From: DASPJQ01 sp035299065 | Lineage (GTDB): Bacteria > Bacteroidota > Bacteroidia > Flavobacteriales_D > UBA2798 | Length of the DNA: 8,362 nt | NCBI GenBank assembly: GCA_035299065.1 | Contig: DATGXI010000174.1 | Span: forward strand, 1-8,362 | Reading direction: 5' to 3' | Shown: positions 1 to 7,158 of the stretch, piece by piece | Layout: each line of letters starts with the position of its first letter | How positions within the stretch are numbered: the first letter of the stretch is position 1 | Made by a program: the position numbers and the translations under genes | The notes under the pieces: model-generated | Databases searched by the model: none | The model's input: only the letters and a program-made list of their open reading frames with translations | What the model was told of the DNA's origin: nothing

Positions 1-393
1 AAAAAAATACCCGCTGTCAACCAACTGCTTGTATCCTAAATACTGGTAAACGCCAAAACCAATTCCCAACACAAGTGCTGTAAGCATAAAGGTTTTGGTA
101 AGGCTGAAATTGTTTTTTTGGATTGTTTTTTGCGCCAGGAACATGAAAATACTGCTCACAACTATAAGGGTTGTGCTAATGTAAAATGCAGCCGGTAATT
201 TTGCCGAAACCCAAAAGTTTCCTCCTTTGCAAACAATAACTGCACTGGTTAACCCGGCAAAAAGCATAACCATGCTCACGATTGAAAAATACAACATGCT
301 TTTTTTGGCACGTGCTTTCATGGGGCTTATCACAAATAATTTTCCACCGCCTGCCGATGTAATGTTGTCAATGGTTTGAGAACTTGCACTCAT
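1..393 (-). CDS. Cytochrome c oxidase subunit III (heme-copper oxidase subunit 3), 3'-truncated by window edge
   Basis: The first 131 residues are visible and the frame is still open at base 1. The N-terminus (MSASSQTIDNITSAGGGKLF) is hydrophilic. It is followed by hydrophobic segments at about residues 34-54, 68-87 and 102-118, then a YKQLVDSGYFF stretch. This resembles the short subunit III proteins encoded next to ctaB in Bacteroidota, where subunit III is a non-catalytic membrane subunit of the terminal oxidase in the inner membrane. The ATG overlaps the ctaB TGA by four bases (ATGA at 390-393), which fixes the start and suggests translational coupling. The call rests on hydropathy, local resemblance and position. 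No catalytic residues are expected in this subunit, so it cannot be tested that way. More oxidase genes (a second subunit III, SCO1) may follow beyond the window, but this is inference. Confidence 0.8.
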   Translation of the reverse strand, partial: MSASSQTIDNITSAGGGKLFVISPMKARAKKSMLYFSIVSMVMLFAGLTSAVIVCKGGNFWVSAKLPAAFYISTTLIVVSSIFMFLAQKTIQKNNFSLTKTFMLTALVLGIGFGVYQYLGYKQLVDSGYFF

Positions 394-1286
394 ATATAAA
401 AATCAATAACGTAAACAATTTGTAACAAAGGCAAATAAATAAATGAGGCAAACATGAGTTTGCGCGCATCTTTTATTTCGCCAGTGCTGTGCAGTACAAA
501 TGCATATTTTAAAAATACAGCACCCAAAATAGCTGCCGAAACAGCGGTAATGGCGCCAATGCCCGGCACTTCAATCAGGAATGGGGTAAAGCTGGTTATA
601 GCACATCCTATTGTATACACAACCACCTGGAAACTACTGGTTTTATTTCGGCCAAACTTGCTGGGAAGCAAGCGATAACCCGCTTTTTTATAATCATCGT
701 CCAATACCCAGGCAATGGCCCAAAAATGGGGAAACTGCCACATGAATTGCACTAAAAATAAAATGCCGGGAACAAGACCAAAGTCACCTGTTGCAGCAAC
801 ATAACCCATTAAGGGTGGCATTGCCCCAGGTAATGCGCCAACAAAAACAGCCCATGGACTTATGCGTTTCATGGGTGTGTAAATAAATACGTAAAGGAAA
901 ATACTTAAAGCGCCAAGAATAAAGCTCAGGTAGTTGAGCATTAATAATAGAACAAGTCCGCCAGCGCCTGTAATGATGGCAAAAATAATGGCTTCGGTTA
1001 CTGAAAGTGATCCTTTTACCAATGGACGGTTTTGTGTGCGCTGCATGAGCTTATCATACTCGCGTTCCCAAACCTGGTTAAATGCATTTGACGAAAGTGT
1101 CAATAAAAATCCTCCACCGGTAAGCAACAAAATTTCATTCAACACCAATTTACCGGTAAGCAAATAACCTAAAAATGCCGAGATAACTACTGTAAGCGAA
1201 AGGCGGTGTTTGCCAAGGATTAAATATTCCTTTATGCGTACGCCCGGTGAAAGGGGTTTTGAAATAGAATAGGATTTTTCGCTCAC
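390..1286 (-). CDS. ctaB: Protoheme IX farnesyltransferase (heme O synthase)
   Basis: This UbiA-family integral membrane prenyltransferase transfers farnesyl from farnesyl diphosphate to heme b, giving heme O for heme-copper oxidases. At 298 residues it has the usual family length and about nine hydrophobic segments. The first Asp-rich loop is seen as N70-QVW-E-R-E-Y-D78-KLMQRTQNRP, and the second as LDDDYKKAG at 195-203 after FPHFWAIAW (185-193). The first loop reads E-R-E-Y-D where the E. coli enzyme has D-R-D-I-D, a conservative change. The start is GTG at 1286: an in-frame stop lies 18 bases upstream and the next Met is residue 81, inside the active-site loop. The gene ends in a four-base overlap with the subunit III gene and lies 42 bases downstream of trpS, so all three are probably co-transcribed. 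No Shine-Dalgarno sequence is visible. Confidence 0.96.
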   Translation of the reverse strand: MSEKSYSISKPLSPGVRIKEYLILGKHRLSLTVVISAFLGYLLTGKLVLNEILLLTGGGFLLTLSSNAFNQVWEREYDKLMQRTQNRPLVKGSLSVTEAIIFAIITGAGGLVLLLMLNYLSFILGALSIFLYVFIYTPMKRISPWAVFVGALPGAMPPLMGYVAATGDFGLVPGILFLVQFMWQFPHFWAIAWVLDDDYKKAGYRLLPSKFGRNKTSSFQVVVYTIGCAITSFTPFLIEVPGIGAITAVSAAILGAVFLKYAFVLHSTGEIKDARKLMFASFIYLPLLQIVYVIDFYI

Positions 1287-1291
1287 GGTGC

Positions 1292-1299
1292 CAAAAGTA
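1292..1299 (-). promoter_or_regulatory. Possible -7 promoter element upstream of ctaB
   Basis: On the minus strand this site reads TACTTTTG, an exact match to the Bacteroidota -7 consensus TAnnTTTG. It ends only five bases before the ctaB GTG codon. No clear TTG -33 element is found about 19-21 bases upstream. If it is used, the transcript would start at or next to the start codon and be nearly leaderless. A short AT-rich match can arise by chance, so the call is weak. Confidence 0.25.
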
Positions 1300-1328
1300 A
1301 TTAATTATGTATTGGTGCCATCTATTAT

Positions 1329-2303
1329 TTAGCTTAACAGCCCTAATTTATCCCTTACCTGCTTTAATTTTTCGTTGGCTATGGCCGCTGCTTTTTCCTC
1401 GCCTGTTTTTAGTTGTTTTTCAAGTGCGGGAGTATCATTTATATAGTGATCAAAAATCCTGCGTGGCTCAGCAAAATGAACAAGTATGGCATTTAACAAA
1501 TCGGCTTTTGCATGCCCATAACCGTAGCCGCCAGCCCTTAACTTGCTGGCCATGATTTCGGTTTCTTCGGCACTGGCAATGAGCTTGTAAAGTTTATAAA
1601 CCAGGCAGGTATCCGGGTCTTTGGGATCATTAATGTCGGTACTGTCAGTTACAATTGAACCAATTTGTTTTTTCAATTCTTTTTCGGGCAGAAAAATATT
1701 GATGATGTTGTTGCGCGATTTGCTCATTTTTTCACCATCAACACCGGGAACAAGCATTACACGTTCATCGGTTTTTGCCTCGGGGAGTATAAAAACTTCG
1801 CCCATTAAGCGATTGAAATTTGAAGCGATGTCGCGGGTAATTTCAAGGTGTTGTACCTGGTCTTTTCCAACCGGAACAAAATGGGCATCGTATAAAATAA
1901 TATCGGCCGCCATTAAAACGGGGTATGTAAACAAGCCCGCGTTTACATCGGCCAGCCTGTCACTTTTATCTTTAAACGAATGGGCGTTGGCCAGCATTGG
2001 AAAAGGCGTAAAACAGTTGAGGTACCAGGTTAATTCGGTAACCTGTGGCACACGGCTTTGGCGGTAAAAAACATTTTTTTGTGTATCAAGCCCAAAAGCA
2101 AGCCATGCAGCTGCAGTGGCATAGGTATTTTGCCTCAGGGTTTGCGCATCTTTTACGGTGGTAATGGAATGCAGGTCGGCAATGAAGTAAAAAGCTTCGT
2201 TACCCGCTTGCTGTGATAAGGAAATGCCGGGCCATATAGCACCTAAAATATTGCCTAAATGAGGTATGCCTGTTGCCTGGATTCCGGTTAATAAACGAGC
2301 CAT
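1329..2303 (-). CDS. trpS: Tryptophanyl-tRNA synthetase
   Basis: This cytosolic class Ic aminoacyl-tRNA synthetase charges tRNA-Trp using tryptophan and ATP. The Rossmann-fold HIGH-type signature is TGIPHLGN at residues 11-18, and the KMSKS loop is at residues 192-196 within GEKMSKSRNN. The frame is open to an upstream ATG at 2354, but I chose the ATG at 2303. It gives MARLLTGIQATG, the typical beginning of bacterial TrpS, and a 324-residue product of normal family length. The 17 extra residues of the long form resemble no TrpS extension I know and overlap the likely promoter. The gene heads a leftward cluster with ctaB and the oxidase subunit III gene. It is divergent from the foldase gene. 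Confidence 0.96.
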   Translation of the reverse strand: MARLLTGIQATGIPHLGNILGAIWPGISLSQQAGNEAFYFIADLHSITTVKDAQTLRQNTYATAAAWLAFGLDTQKNVFYRQSRVPQVTELTWYLNCFTPFPMLANAHSFKDKSDRLADVNAGLFTYPVLMAADIILYDAHFVPVGKDQVQHLEITRDIASNFNRLMGEVFILPEAKTDERVMLVPGVDGEKMSKSRNNIINIFLPEKELKKQIGSIVTDSTDINDPKDPDTCLVYKLYKLIASAEETEIMASKLRAGGYGYGHAKADLLNAILVHFAEPRRIFDHYINDTPALEKQLKTGEEKAAAIANEKLKQVRDKLGLLS

Positions 2304-2323
2304 AATTCTTGTGAATAAGGCCG

Positions 2324-2331
2324 TAAAAATA
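2324..2331 (-). promoter_or_regulatory. Candidate -7 element for trpS
   Basis: The minus strand reads TATTTTTA, matching TAnnTTTG except for the last base. A TGG, one base off the TTG -33 element, lies 19 bases upstream at 2351-2353. A start site about seven bases downstream would give a leader of roughly 10-15 bases before the ATG at 2303. This would also exclude the longer trpS start. The match is partial and its support is positional. Confidence 0.25.
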
Positions 2332-2345
2332 AGGGCAATACCCTT
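2331..2345. repeat. Small inverted repeat in the trpS upstream region
   Basis: AAGGG-CAATA-CCCTT forms a perfect 5-bp stem with a 5-base loop, immediately upstream of the candidate trpS -7 element. It falls between the putative -33 and -7 positions, where an operator could act. The arms are short and chance occurrence is quite possible. No regulator is implied by the sequence. Confidence 0.3.
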
Positions 2346-2424
2346 TGAAACCACCTTTTTAGGCGATTTTTATCAAAAATTCCCAAGTCTCAAAAAAATG
2401 GGGCTGTAATTCAATTATCGTGTG

Positions 2425-2432
2425 TATATTCG
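2425..2432 (+). promoter_or_regulatory. Candidate -7 element for the PpiD-like gene
   Basis: TATATTCG differs from TAnnTTTG at one position and lies 31 bases before the ATG at 2464. A CTG at 2404-2406, an imperfect -33 element, precedes it by 18 bases. The implied 5' leader is about 20-25 bases. It is the best candidate I see on this strand in the divergent intergenic region, but the match is imperfect. Confidence 0.3.
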
Positions 2433-2463
2433 CAACCCATTATAAAAGTTTAAATTCTTACAC

Positions 2464-4608
2464 ATGGCAATTATTGGAAAAATAAGAGGTAATTCAACAT
2501 TGGTAGTTGGCGTTGTCTTCGGTACTCTTGCTCTTTTTATACTAGGTGATTGGTTAGGCGGAAAAGGCCAGGGCCAGGGACCTGATGACACTGTAGCAGG
2601 TGAAGTTTTCGGCACCGAAATAAGCCGTATGGAGTATGAAAAGAAAGTTGCTGAACAGGTTGAACAGGCAAAAGCAAATAACCCTGACTTAACAACAGAG
2701 CAGGAAGACAACATACGCGAAGATGTTTGGAACCAAATGGTGAACAAAATCATTTTTGACAAGGAACTTTCAAGTTTCAATTTTGTAATAACACCGGCTG
2801 AGTTGAATGACCTTATTTTCGGGAACAACATTCAGGAGTATGTACGCAGTACGCCCATGTTCCAAAACCGTATGACGCAACAGTTTTCGGTTGACAGTGT
2901 AAAAATTTGGCGCCAGCGTATTGAGCGCAGTCCTGAAGGAAAAGCCTGGTGGGTAAACAACCTTGAAACACCTGTTAAAGATAACCGCAGGATTGGAAAG
3001 TACTTTAACATGATCAAGCAGGGCTTGTATGTTACCAGTGCCGAAATTCAGCAAAACCATATTGCTAATAACCGTAAGTACAAAATTCGCTTTATTACTA
3101 AATCATTTGCTGAAATTCCTGACTCAACCATCAAGGTTACCGATGAGGAGATCAAAGAATATTACGAGAAAAATAAAAACAAGAAAAAATACGAAGCAGG
3201 TGGTTCACGCGCATATTCATGGGTTGAGTTTGACTTAAAACCAAGTGAAACCGATAAAGAAGATGCACGAAAAAGGGCAGAGGATCACGCAAAGGGACTT
3301 AAAAGTGCCAAGAGTGACTCTACCTACGTAATGTTGTATGCTGAAACAAAAGTATTCAACGATCAATGGAGCCAGGCAGGAATGTTCCCGGCTGATGTTG
3401 ACACCTTGGTTCAAAAGGCCGACTCAGGCACTATTATTGGCCCTTTCCTTTCAACAGATCCGTCAAAACCGGGAGTTGAATTTTGGAAAGTGGTAAAAGT
3501 GCGCGACACAAAAACCGAAATTGAAATGAGTGCGCGTCACATTTTATTGCGTGGCGATGAAAAAGTAACAAAACCGCGTGCCGACAGTATTATCAGAGTA
3601 ATTCGCAAGAACAAAAACTTTGCAGAAATGGCGGCTAAGTTTGGTACCGATGGAACCAAAGACAAAGGCGGAGATTTAGGATGGTTTGCGAAAGGTGCCA
3701 TGGTGCCTGAATTTGAAACAGCTGTTTTTGGCGGTAAAATGAACGACCTGCAAACTGTAAAAACAAGTTTTGGTATTCATATACTTGAAGTAACCGGTAA
3801 GCGTGAAGCAAAACGTGTAAAGGCAGCCATTGTTGATGTAAAAGTAACTCCAGGTGCTGAAACCGATAAAACAGCGCGTGCAAAAGCCGTTGAGTTTTTG
3901 TCAGGCATGAAAGATGCAACCGAATTCCAAAAGGTTGCTCAAAAAATGAACCTTACGGTTAAGAAAAATGAAATTTCAAGGAACCAGAAAGCCGTGGACG
4001 AAAACCCGAACAACATGTACATGGGCAACGGAAGCAAAGGTGGTACCAATGGCGGTCGACTTGTAGCGCGTGAAATTCACCGCATGAATGAAAACGACAT
4101 TAGTGCAAATCCTGTTTTGTTTAACGACAAGTATGTTGTTATTAAACTGGATAACATTAAAGAAAAAGGTGTTCCTGAATTTGAAGATGTTAAAGAGATC
4201 ATGAAAGCCCAGGTTTTAATAGCCAAAAAGGGTGAGCAGGAAGCTAAGAAAATGAAAGGTGCCAAATCACTTGAAGAATTGGCAACACGTCTTAAACTGC
4301 CAATTAAACAAGGCGAGTTAAGCTTCTCATCAAACCAGTTCCCTGAAGCAATGGGATATGAAAATGAAGTAATAGGTTCGGTATTTGCCATGAGCAAACC
4401 GGGCGACATGAGTATTCCTTTAAAAGGCAAAAGCGGTGTTTACGTGGTAGTAATTACCGGAATTACCGAAGCGCAACCTTTGAAAGACACTGAGAAAACC
4501 GACATGAAAAAGAACCTTACCAACATGCTGCGCCAGCGTGCACAAAATGATGCGTACAGCGCCATACGTGAGCTAGCCAAGATCGAGGATAATCGTTCGG
4601 TGTATTAA
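2464..4608 (+). CDS. PpiD/SurA-like periplasmic peptidyl-prolyl cis-trans isomerase (parvulin), membrane-anchored
   Basis: This is a foldase of 714 residues. The positively charged N-terminus (MAIIGKIRGN) is followed by one hydrophobic helix at about 11-31, so the protein should be anchored in the inner membrane with the rest in the periplasm, as in PpiD. A SurA/PpiD-like N-terminal chaperone region follows (about 44-200). A charged helical stretch comes next (about 225-275). A complete parvulin domain spans about 356-446, with ARHIL (His359), KGGDLGWFAKGAMVPEFE and FGIHILEV (His439). The remaining 260 residues look like degenerate parvulin and helical chaperone segments, ending near a short ELAKIEDNRSVY tail. 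The expected role is to assist folding of exported and outer-membrane proteins. The gene is monocistronic, divergent from trpS, and closed by the hairpin at 4634-4661. The family is clear, but the exact orthology to ppiD is inferred from architecture. Confidence 0.92.
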   Translation: MAIIGKIRGNSTLVVGVVFGTLALFILGDWLGGKGQGQGPDDTVAGEVFGTEISRMEYEKKVAEQVEQAKANNPDLTTEQEDNIREDVWNQMVNKIIFDKELSSFNFVITPAELNDLIFGNNIQEYVRSTPMFQNRMTQQFSVDSVKIWRQRIERSPEGKAWWVNNLETPVKDNRRIGKYFNMIKQGLYVTSAEIQQNHIANNRKYKIRFITKSFAEIPDSTIKVTDEEIKEYYEKNKNKKKYEAGGSRAYSWVEFDLKPSETDKEDARKRAEDHAKGLKSAKSDSTYVMLYAETKVFNDQWSQAGMFPADVDTLVQKADSGTIIGPFLSTDPSKPGVEFWKVVKVRDTKTEIEMSARHILLRGDEKVTKPRADSIIRVIRKNKNFAEMAAKFGTDGTKDKGGDLGWFAKGAMVPEFETAVFGGKMNDLQTVKTSFGIHILEVTGKREAKRVKAAIVDVKVTPGAETDKTARAKAVEFLSGMKDATEFQKVAQKMNLTVKKNEISRNQKAVDENPNNMYMGNGSKGGTNGGRLVAREIHRMNENDISANPVLFNDKYVVIKLDNIKEKGVPEFEDVKEIMKAQVLIAKKGEQEAKKMKGAKSLEELATRLKLPIKQGELSFSSNQFPEAMGYENEVIGSVFAMSKPGDMSIPLKGKSGVYVVVITGITEAQPLKDTEKTDMKKNLTNMLRQRAQNDAYSAIRELAKIEDNRSVY

Positions 4609-4633
4609 GAAATATCTTTAAATAAGAAATCAC

Positions 4634-4661
4634 AAAAAGCCATTCGAAAGAGTGGCTTTTT
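4634..4661. terminator. Bidirectional intrinsic terminator between convergent genes
   Basis: A 12-bp stem (arms 4634-4645 and 4650-4661, AAAAAGCCATTC against GAGTGGCTTTTT, with one G-T wobble) closes on a GAAA tetraloop of the GNRA type. The arms end in A and T runs, so the RNA from either strand has a stem followed by a U tract. It lies 26 bases after the foldase stop codon. The stop codon of the opposing AsmA-like gene (TAA on the minus strand) begins in the T tract at 4661-4663, so that gene's terminator overlaps its own stop. Confidence 0.88.
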
Positions 4662-6370
4662 TATTTTTCGGCTTTGCTCAGGGCAGTCTTTTTATCCCTT
4701 TTCTTTTTATTTTTCATGAATGTTTTGCCTTTTTCCTGTACATCCTTATCCACAAGGGTGTTTTTAACGCCTTCCATAATTCCGCCAATCCACAAAACAA
4801 TATCGCTCTGGTATTTTTCCCGTTTAAAATAATAGGTCTGTTTTCGTGGAGCCTCGTCATCACTAACCGGGTTGTTTCTGTTCAGCAACATGTTTCCAAG
4901 CATGGTAACCAGTTTTCCTTTTTTCTTTTCACCGTTGTCCGATTTTTTGTTTACTTCAATTTCAAGGTCTTTATAGGTAAATACCAGGCTTCCAAAATTC
5001 TCGTATTTATTGCATCGGCCTGAAAAAACAACCGATTGAATTTGCCCACTTACCACTTGTATACCCGAATAGCTGGCTAAGATGGGATTAAAGGTTAAAA
5101 AAGGCATGGGGCCAATATATCCATTGTAATAGCTGTCAGCTTTGTGTATGTCTGGAAAAAACAGGTTCATTTTGAAAGCAGCTGCATTCATGAATTTTCC
5201 ATTACACAACAAAACCATGGTATCACGTGTGCCAGGTATGGTATTGATATTTGCTAATAAAATATTAATGCCGTCAAGCGAAAATTCAACTGGGGTTTTG
5301 GTTCTGTGATCAATCAATTCAAATGTGAGGTTGAAATTTTTAATGCGAATGGTGTCAATTACCAGCGAAAAAGGAAACCCTGTTAACATTTCCTGCAAGG
5401 CCATTTTTTCATTGTTTACATCCAGTTGCTTTCGTTTATTTCTGAAAAGCTCGAGGTCAATTTTTTCAAGCTGCATGCTGTGTAGCCGTATGGTATTGTA
5501 TAAAAAGAATTGCTTTTTATTGTAGCCGCTGGCTTTAAAATAGCCAATTTTGGTTTCGGCAATTACTTTTGAAAACCTGGATTTTTGGCTTATTTCATGC
5601 TTTGACTTAAGGGTTGATTCTGATAAATTATGTGCTGAAATGGTTTTGGTCCTGTCGTCTAATTCCAACGAGTCCATGAAAAACAAGTAATTGGCCTGGT
5701 AAGGTTTGTAGTATGCTTTTTCAACCGAAAATTGAAAGTTGTTTTTGTCCTCAAGGGCGTACGCCAGTGATTTTAATTTGGAGGTATGCACGGCAATGTT
5801 TTCAACGTTTACACCTATGTTAATACCTAAAAACGTGGTGTCGGTTTTATCACCGGCATTACAAGTTACCACGTTGCCTTTTTCAATACTTATTTTTTTT
5901 ATGTAAAGAAAGTTGGTGAGGTTTTTTTCACTTTTTTTCTTTGAAGCAGGCTCCTCCTTCAGTTCAGTAGTATCTCTTGTAAACGTAACCAGTTTGAGCG
6001 ATGGTTTTTTCAGAAGGATTTGTTTAAGTTCAATGTCGTGTGTGAATAGTAATTTGTAAACTGAAATATTATCAATTTTGAGCACATTTGATTTGAAAAA
6101 CAAAGCTGGAAATTTTTCATTCAGTTCATGCAAGCTTGTGTCGCTTGTAAATGTAGGTTTTTGAATAGTAATGGTTAACCCGTTAAGTCCAACCGATGTT
6201 TCAATGGAGCTGTATTTTAAGGTGTAATAATTGCCAAAGGTGTGCTTAAGCTCCCTGGTTAATTTGTTAACCAGTATGCCTTTCAAAAAAAAAGTAACAA
6301 AAATTACCAGGGCTATAGAAAGCACGCCCGTTGTAATGAGAAACCATTTTAAAATCTTTCGAAAGTTCAT
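4661..6370 (-). CDS. AsmA-like membrane-anchored envelope protein, function unassigned
   Basis: The product has 569 residues. A basic N-terminus (MNFRKILKWF) precedes a single hydrophobic helix at about 9-29, giving an N-in, periplasmic topology. The rest has alternating polar and hydrophobic residues typical of long beta-rich AsmA/DUF748-like proteins. Examples are the early YYTLKYSSIETSVGLNGLTI segment and a later stretch near residues 435-475 (SGQIQSVVFSGRCNKYENFG, then a FTYKDLEIEV strand). The C-terminus carries a WIGGIMEGVKNTL helix and a lysine-rich tail. Known AsmA-clan proteins (AsmA, TamB, YhdP) act in lipid transport or outer-membrane homeostasis, and this one could do likewise. 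Assignment rests on general architecture, with no catalytic motif. It converges on the foldase gene, and 113 bases separate it from the upstream secreted-protein gene, with a possible promoter there. Confidence 0.7.
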   Translation of the reverse strand: MNFRKILKWFLITTGVLSIALVIFVTFFLKGILVNKLTRELKHTFGNYYTLKYSSIETSVGLNGLTITIQKPTFTSDTSLHELNEKFPALFFKSNVLKIDNISVYKLLFTHDIELKQILLKKPSLKLVTFTRDTTELKEEPASKKKSEKNLTNFLYIKKISIEKGNVVTCNAGDKTDTTFLGINIGVNVENIAVHTSKLKSLAYALEDKNNFQFSVEKAYYKPYQANYLFFMDSLELDDRTKTISAHNLSESTLKSKHEISQKSRFSKVIAETKIGYFKASGYNKKQFFLYNTIRLHSMQLEKIDLELFRNKRKQLDVNNEKMALQEMLTGFPFSLVIDTIRIKNFNLTFELIDHRTKTPVEFSLDGINILLANINTIPGTRDTMVLLCNGKFMNAAAFKMNLFFPDIHKADSYYNGYIGPMPFLTFNPILASYSGIQVVSGQIQSVVFSGRCNKYENFGSLVFTYKDLEIEVNKKSDNGEKKKGKLVTMLGNMLLNRNNPVSDDEAPRKQTYYFKREKYQSDIVLWIGGIMEGVKNTLVDKDVQEKGKTFMKNKKKRDKKTALSKAEK

Positions 6371-6382
6371 TTAACGCCTGTC

Positions 6383-6400
6383 ATTTGGCGTATACCAAAT
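6383..6400. repeat. Palindrome in the 5' leader of the AsmA-like gene
   Basis: ATTTGG-cgtata-CCAAAT has perfect 6-bp arms around a 6-base centre, starting 13 bases before the ATG. An overlapping alternative stem, ACGCC (6374-6378) with GGCGT (6387-6391), uses part of the same arm, so the two folds exclude each other. This could be an operator or a leader structure affecting translation start. There is no further evidence. Confidence 0.35.
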
Positions 6401-6401
6401 T

Positions 6402-6431
6402 GTAAAATAGGCACAAGAAAATGTTATACAA
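6402..6431 (-). promoter_or_regulatory. Candidate promoter for the AsmA-like gene
   Basis: On the minus strand, TTG (6429-6431) is followed after 19 bases by TATTTTAC (6402-6409). This is the spacing expected of a Bacteroidota promoter, but the -7 element has two mismatches to TAnnTTTG. A shifted TACAATTTG lies just downstream. The site is 32 bases before the ATG and immediately upstream of the palindrome at 6383-6400. Confidence 0.3.
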
Positions 6432-6483
6432 TTTTGAAAAAATATTGTTTCATTAAAGTAAAACGGGGTGGTTTGCCTGTTAA

Positions 6484-7152
6484 TTACTCCTTAACGGCAA
6501 TTGTACCTTCAGGTTCAATTACAATGCTTGTGTTCAGCACTTCTGACCACTCACCGGCATTCAATGTTTTACGAATCTTATTTTTTGCGTCCACATCCAC
6601 ATCGTCCTGTTTGGTATAGGTTTTCACCGTCAGGGTATTGTCGGCATTAATGGTGAAACTGCCTTTGTGTTCAACCCGCAGGGCATTGGCGCCTTCAGTT
6701 TGGGCACAGGAGCCGGCCTCTGACGAACGGAAGAAAAATTGACCTTGCTGCGCCAATACTTTTTGATCAACCCATTCGCGCTCCTTATTCAGTGTAATAA
6801 GCACGTAGCGCTTAAATTCACTTCCGGTTGAGGTAGGATCACTTATACGCTCTTCAACCACATACGCCATGGCTCCATTGCTGTTATACGAAAATTTGCA
6901 AAAAGCATATTTCACACTGTTGGTTTTACCAATTAAAAAATCACACATGTAAACCGACTCGCTAATTGTCAATATCATGTCATTTGATTTTAATTTCATT
7001 TTGCTGTTCGAGGCTACCGCTGCATTGGCCTCAACGGTTACACCCGTTTTTGCCTTGGGGCAACGTTTTTCCAGTTCAGCTTTCCATTTGCCTTCCTCAC
7101 CGGTAAGTGTAAAAGCAAAAACAATAAATAATAAAGGGGTAAAATACTTCAT
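6484..7152 (-). CDS. Hypothetical secreted protein with four cysteines
   Basis: I do not recognise this 222-residue protein. Residues 1-18 (MKYFTPLLFIVFAFTLTG) form a signal-peptide-like hydrophobic start, though without a textbook Ala-X-Ala cleavage site. There is no lipobox. The mature part has four cysteines (31, 70, 85 and 149), an even number compatible with two disulfides in the periplasm or outside the cell. It seems rich in beta strands and polar residues, with an acidic run KQDDVDVDAKNK at 181-192 and strands near the end (SIVIEPEGTIAV). The ATG lies six bases after the stop of the upstream 97-residue gene (7159-7452), so the two are probably expressed together. No Shine-Dalgarno sequence is visible. 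It could be a structural or binding protein, and nothing suggests an enzyme. Confidence 0.75.
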   Translation of the reverse strand: MKYFTPLLFIVFAFTLTGEEGKWKAELEKRCPKAKTGVTVEANAAVASNSKMKLKSNDMILTISESVYMCDFLIGKTNSVKYAFCKFSYNSNGAMAYVVEERISDPTSTGSEFKRYVLITLNKEREWVDQKVLAQQGQFFFRSSEAGSCAQTEGANALRVEHKGSFTINADNTLTVKTYTKQDDVDVDAKNKIRKTLNAGEWSEVLNTSIVIEPEGTIAVKE

Positions 7153-7158
7153 GGTTGT

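Noticed and set aside
1621..2067. Open plus-strand frame of 148 codons antisense to trpS
   Set aside because: The opposite strand carries clear TrpS motifs, including KMSKS. The antisense product has no recognisable features.
2304..2354. Longer trpS start at the ATG at 2354, adding 17 residues
   Set aside because: The added residues do not resemble a TrpS N-terminus. The ATG at 2303 gives the typical MARLLTGIQ start, and the extension overlaps the probable promoter.
4652..5023. Open plus-strand frame of 123 codons rich in Phe
   Set aside because: It lies wholly antisense to the 3' end of the AsmA-like gene and begins inside the terminator hairpin. The Phe richness mirrors the Lys-rich tail on the other strand.
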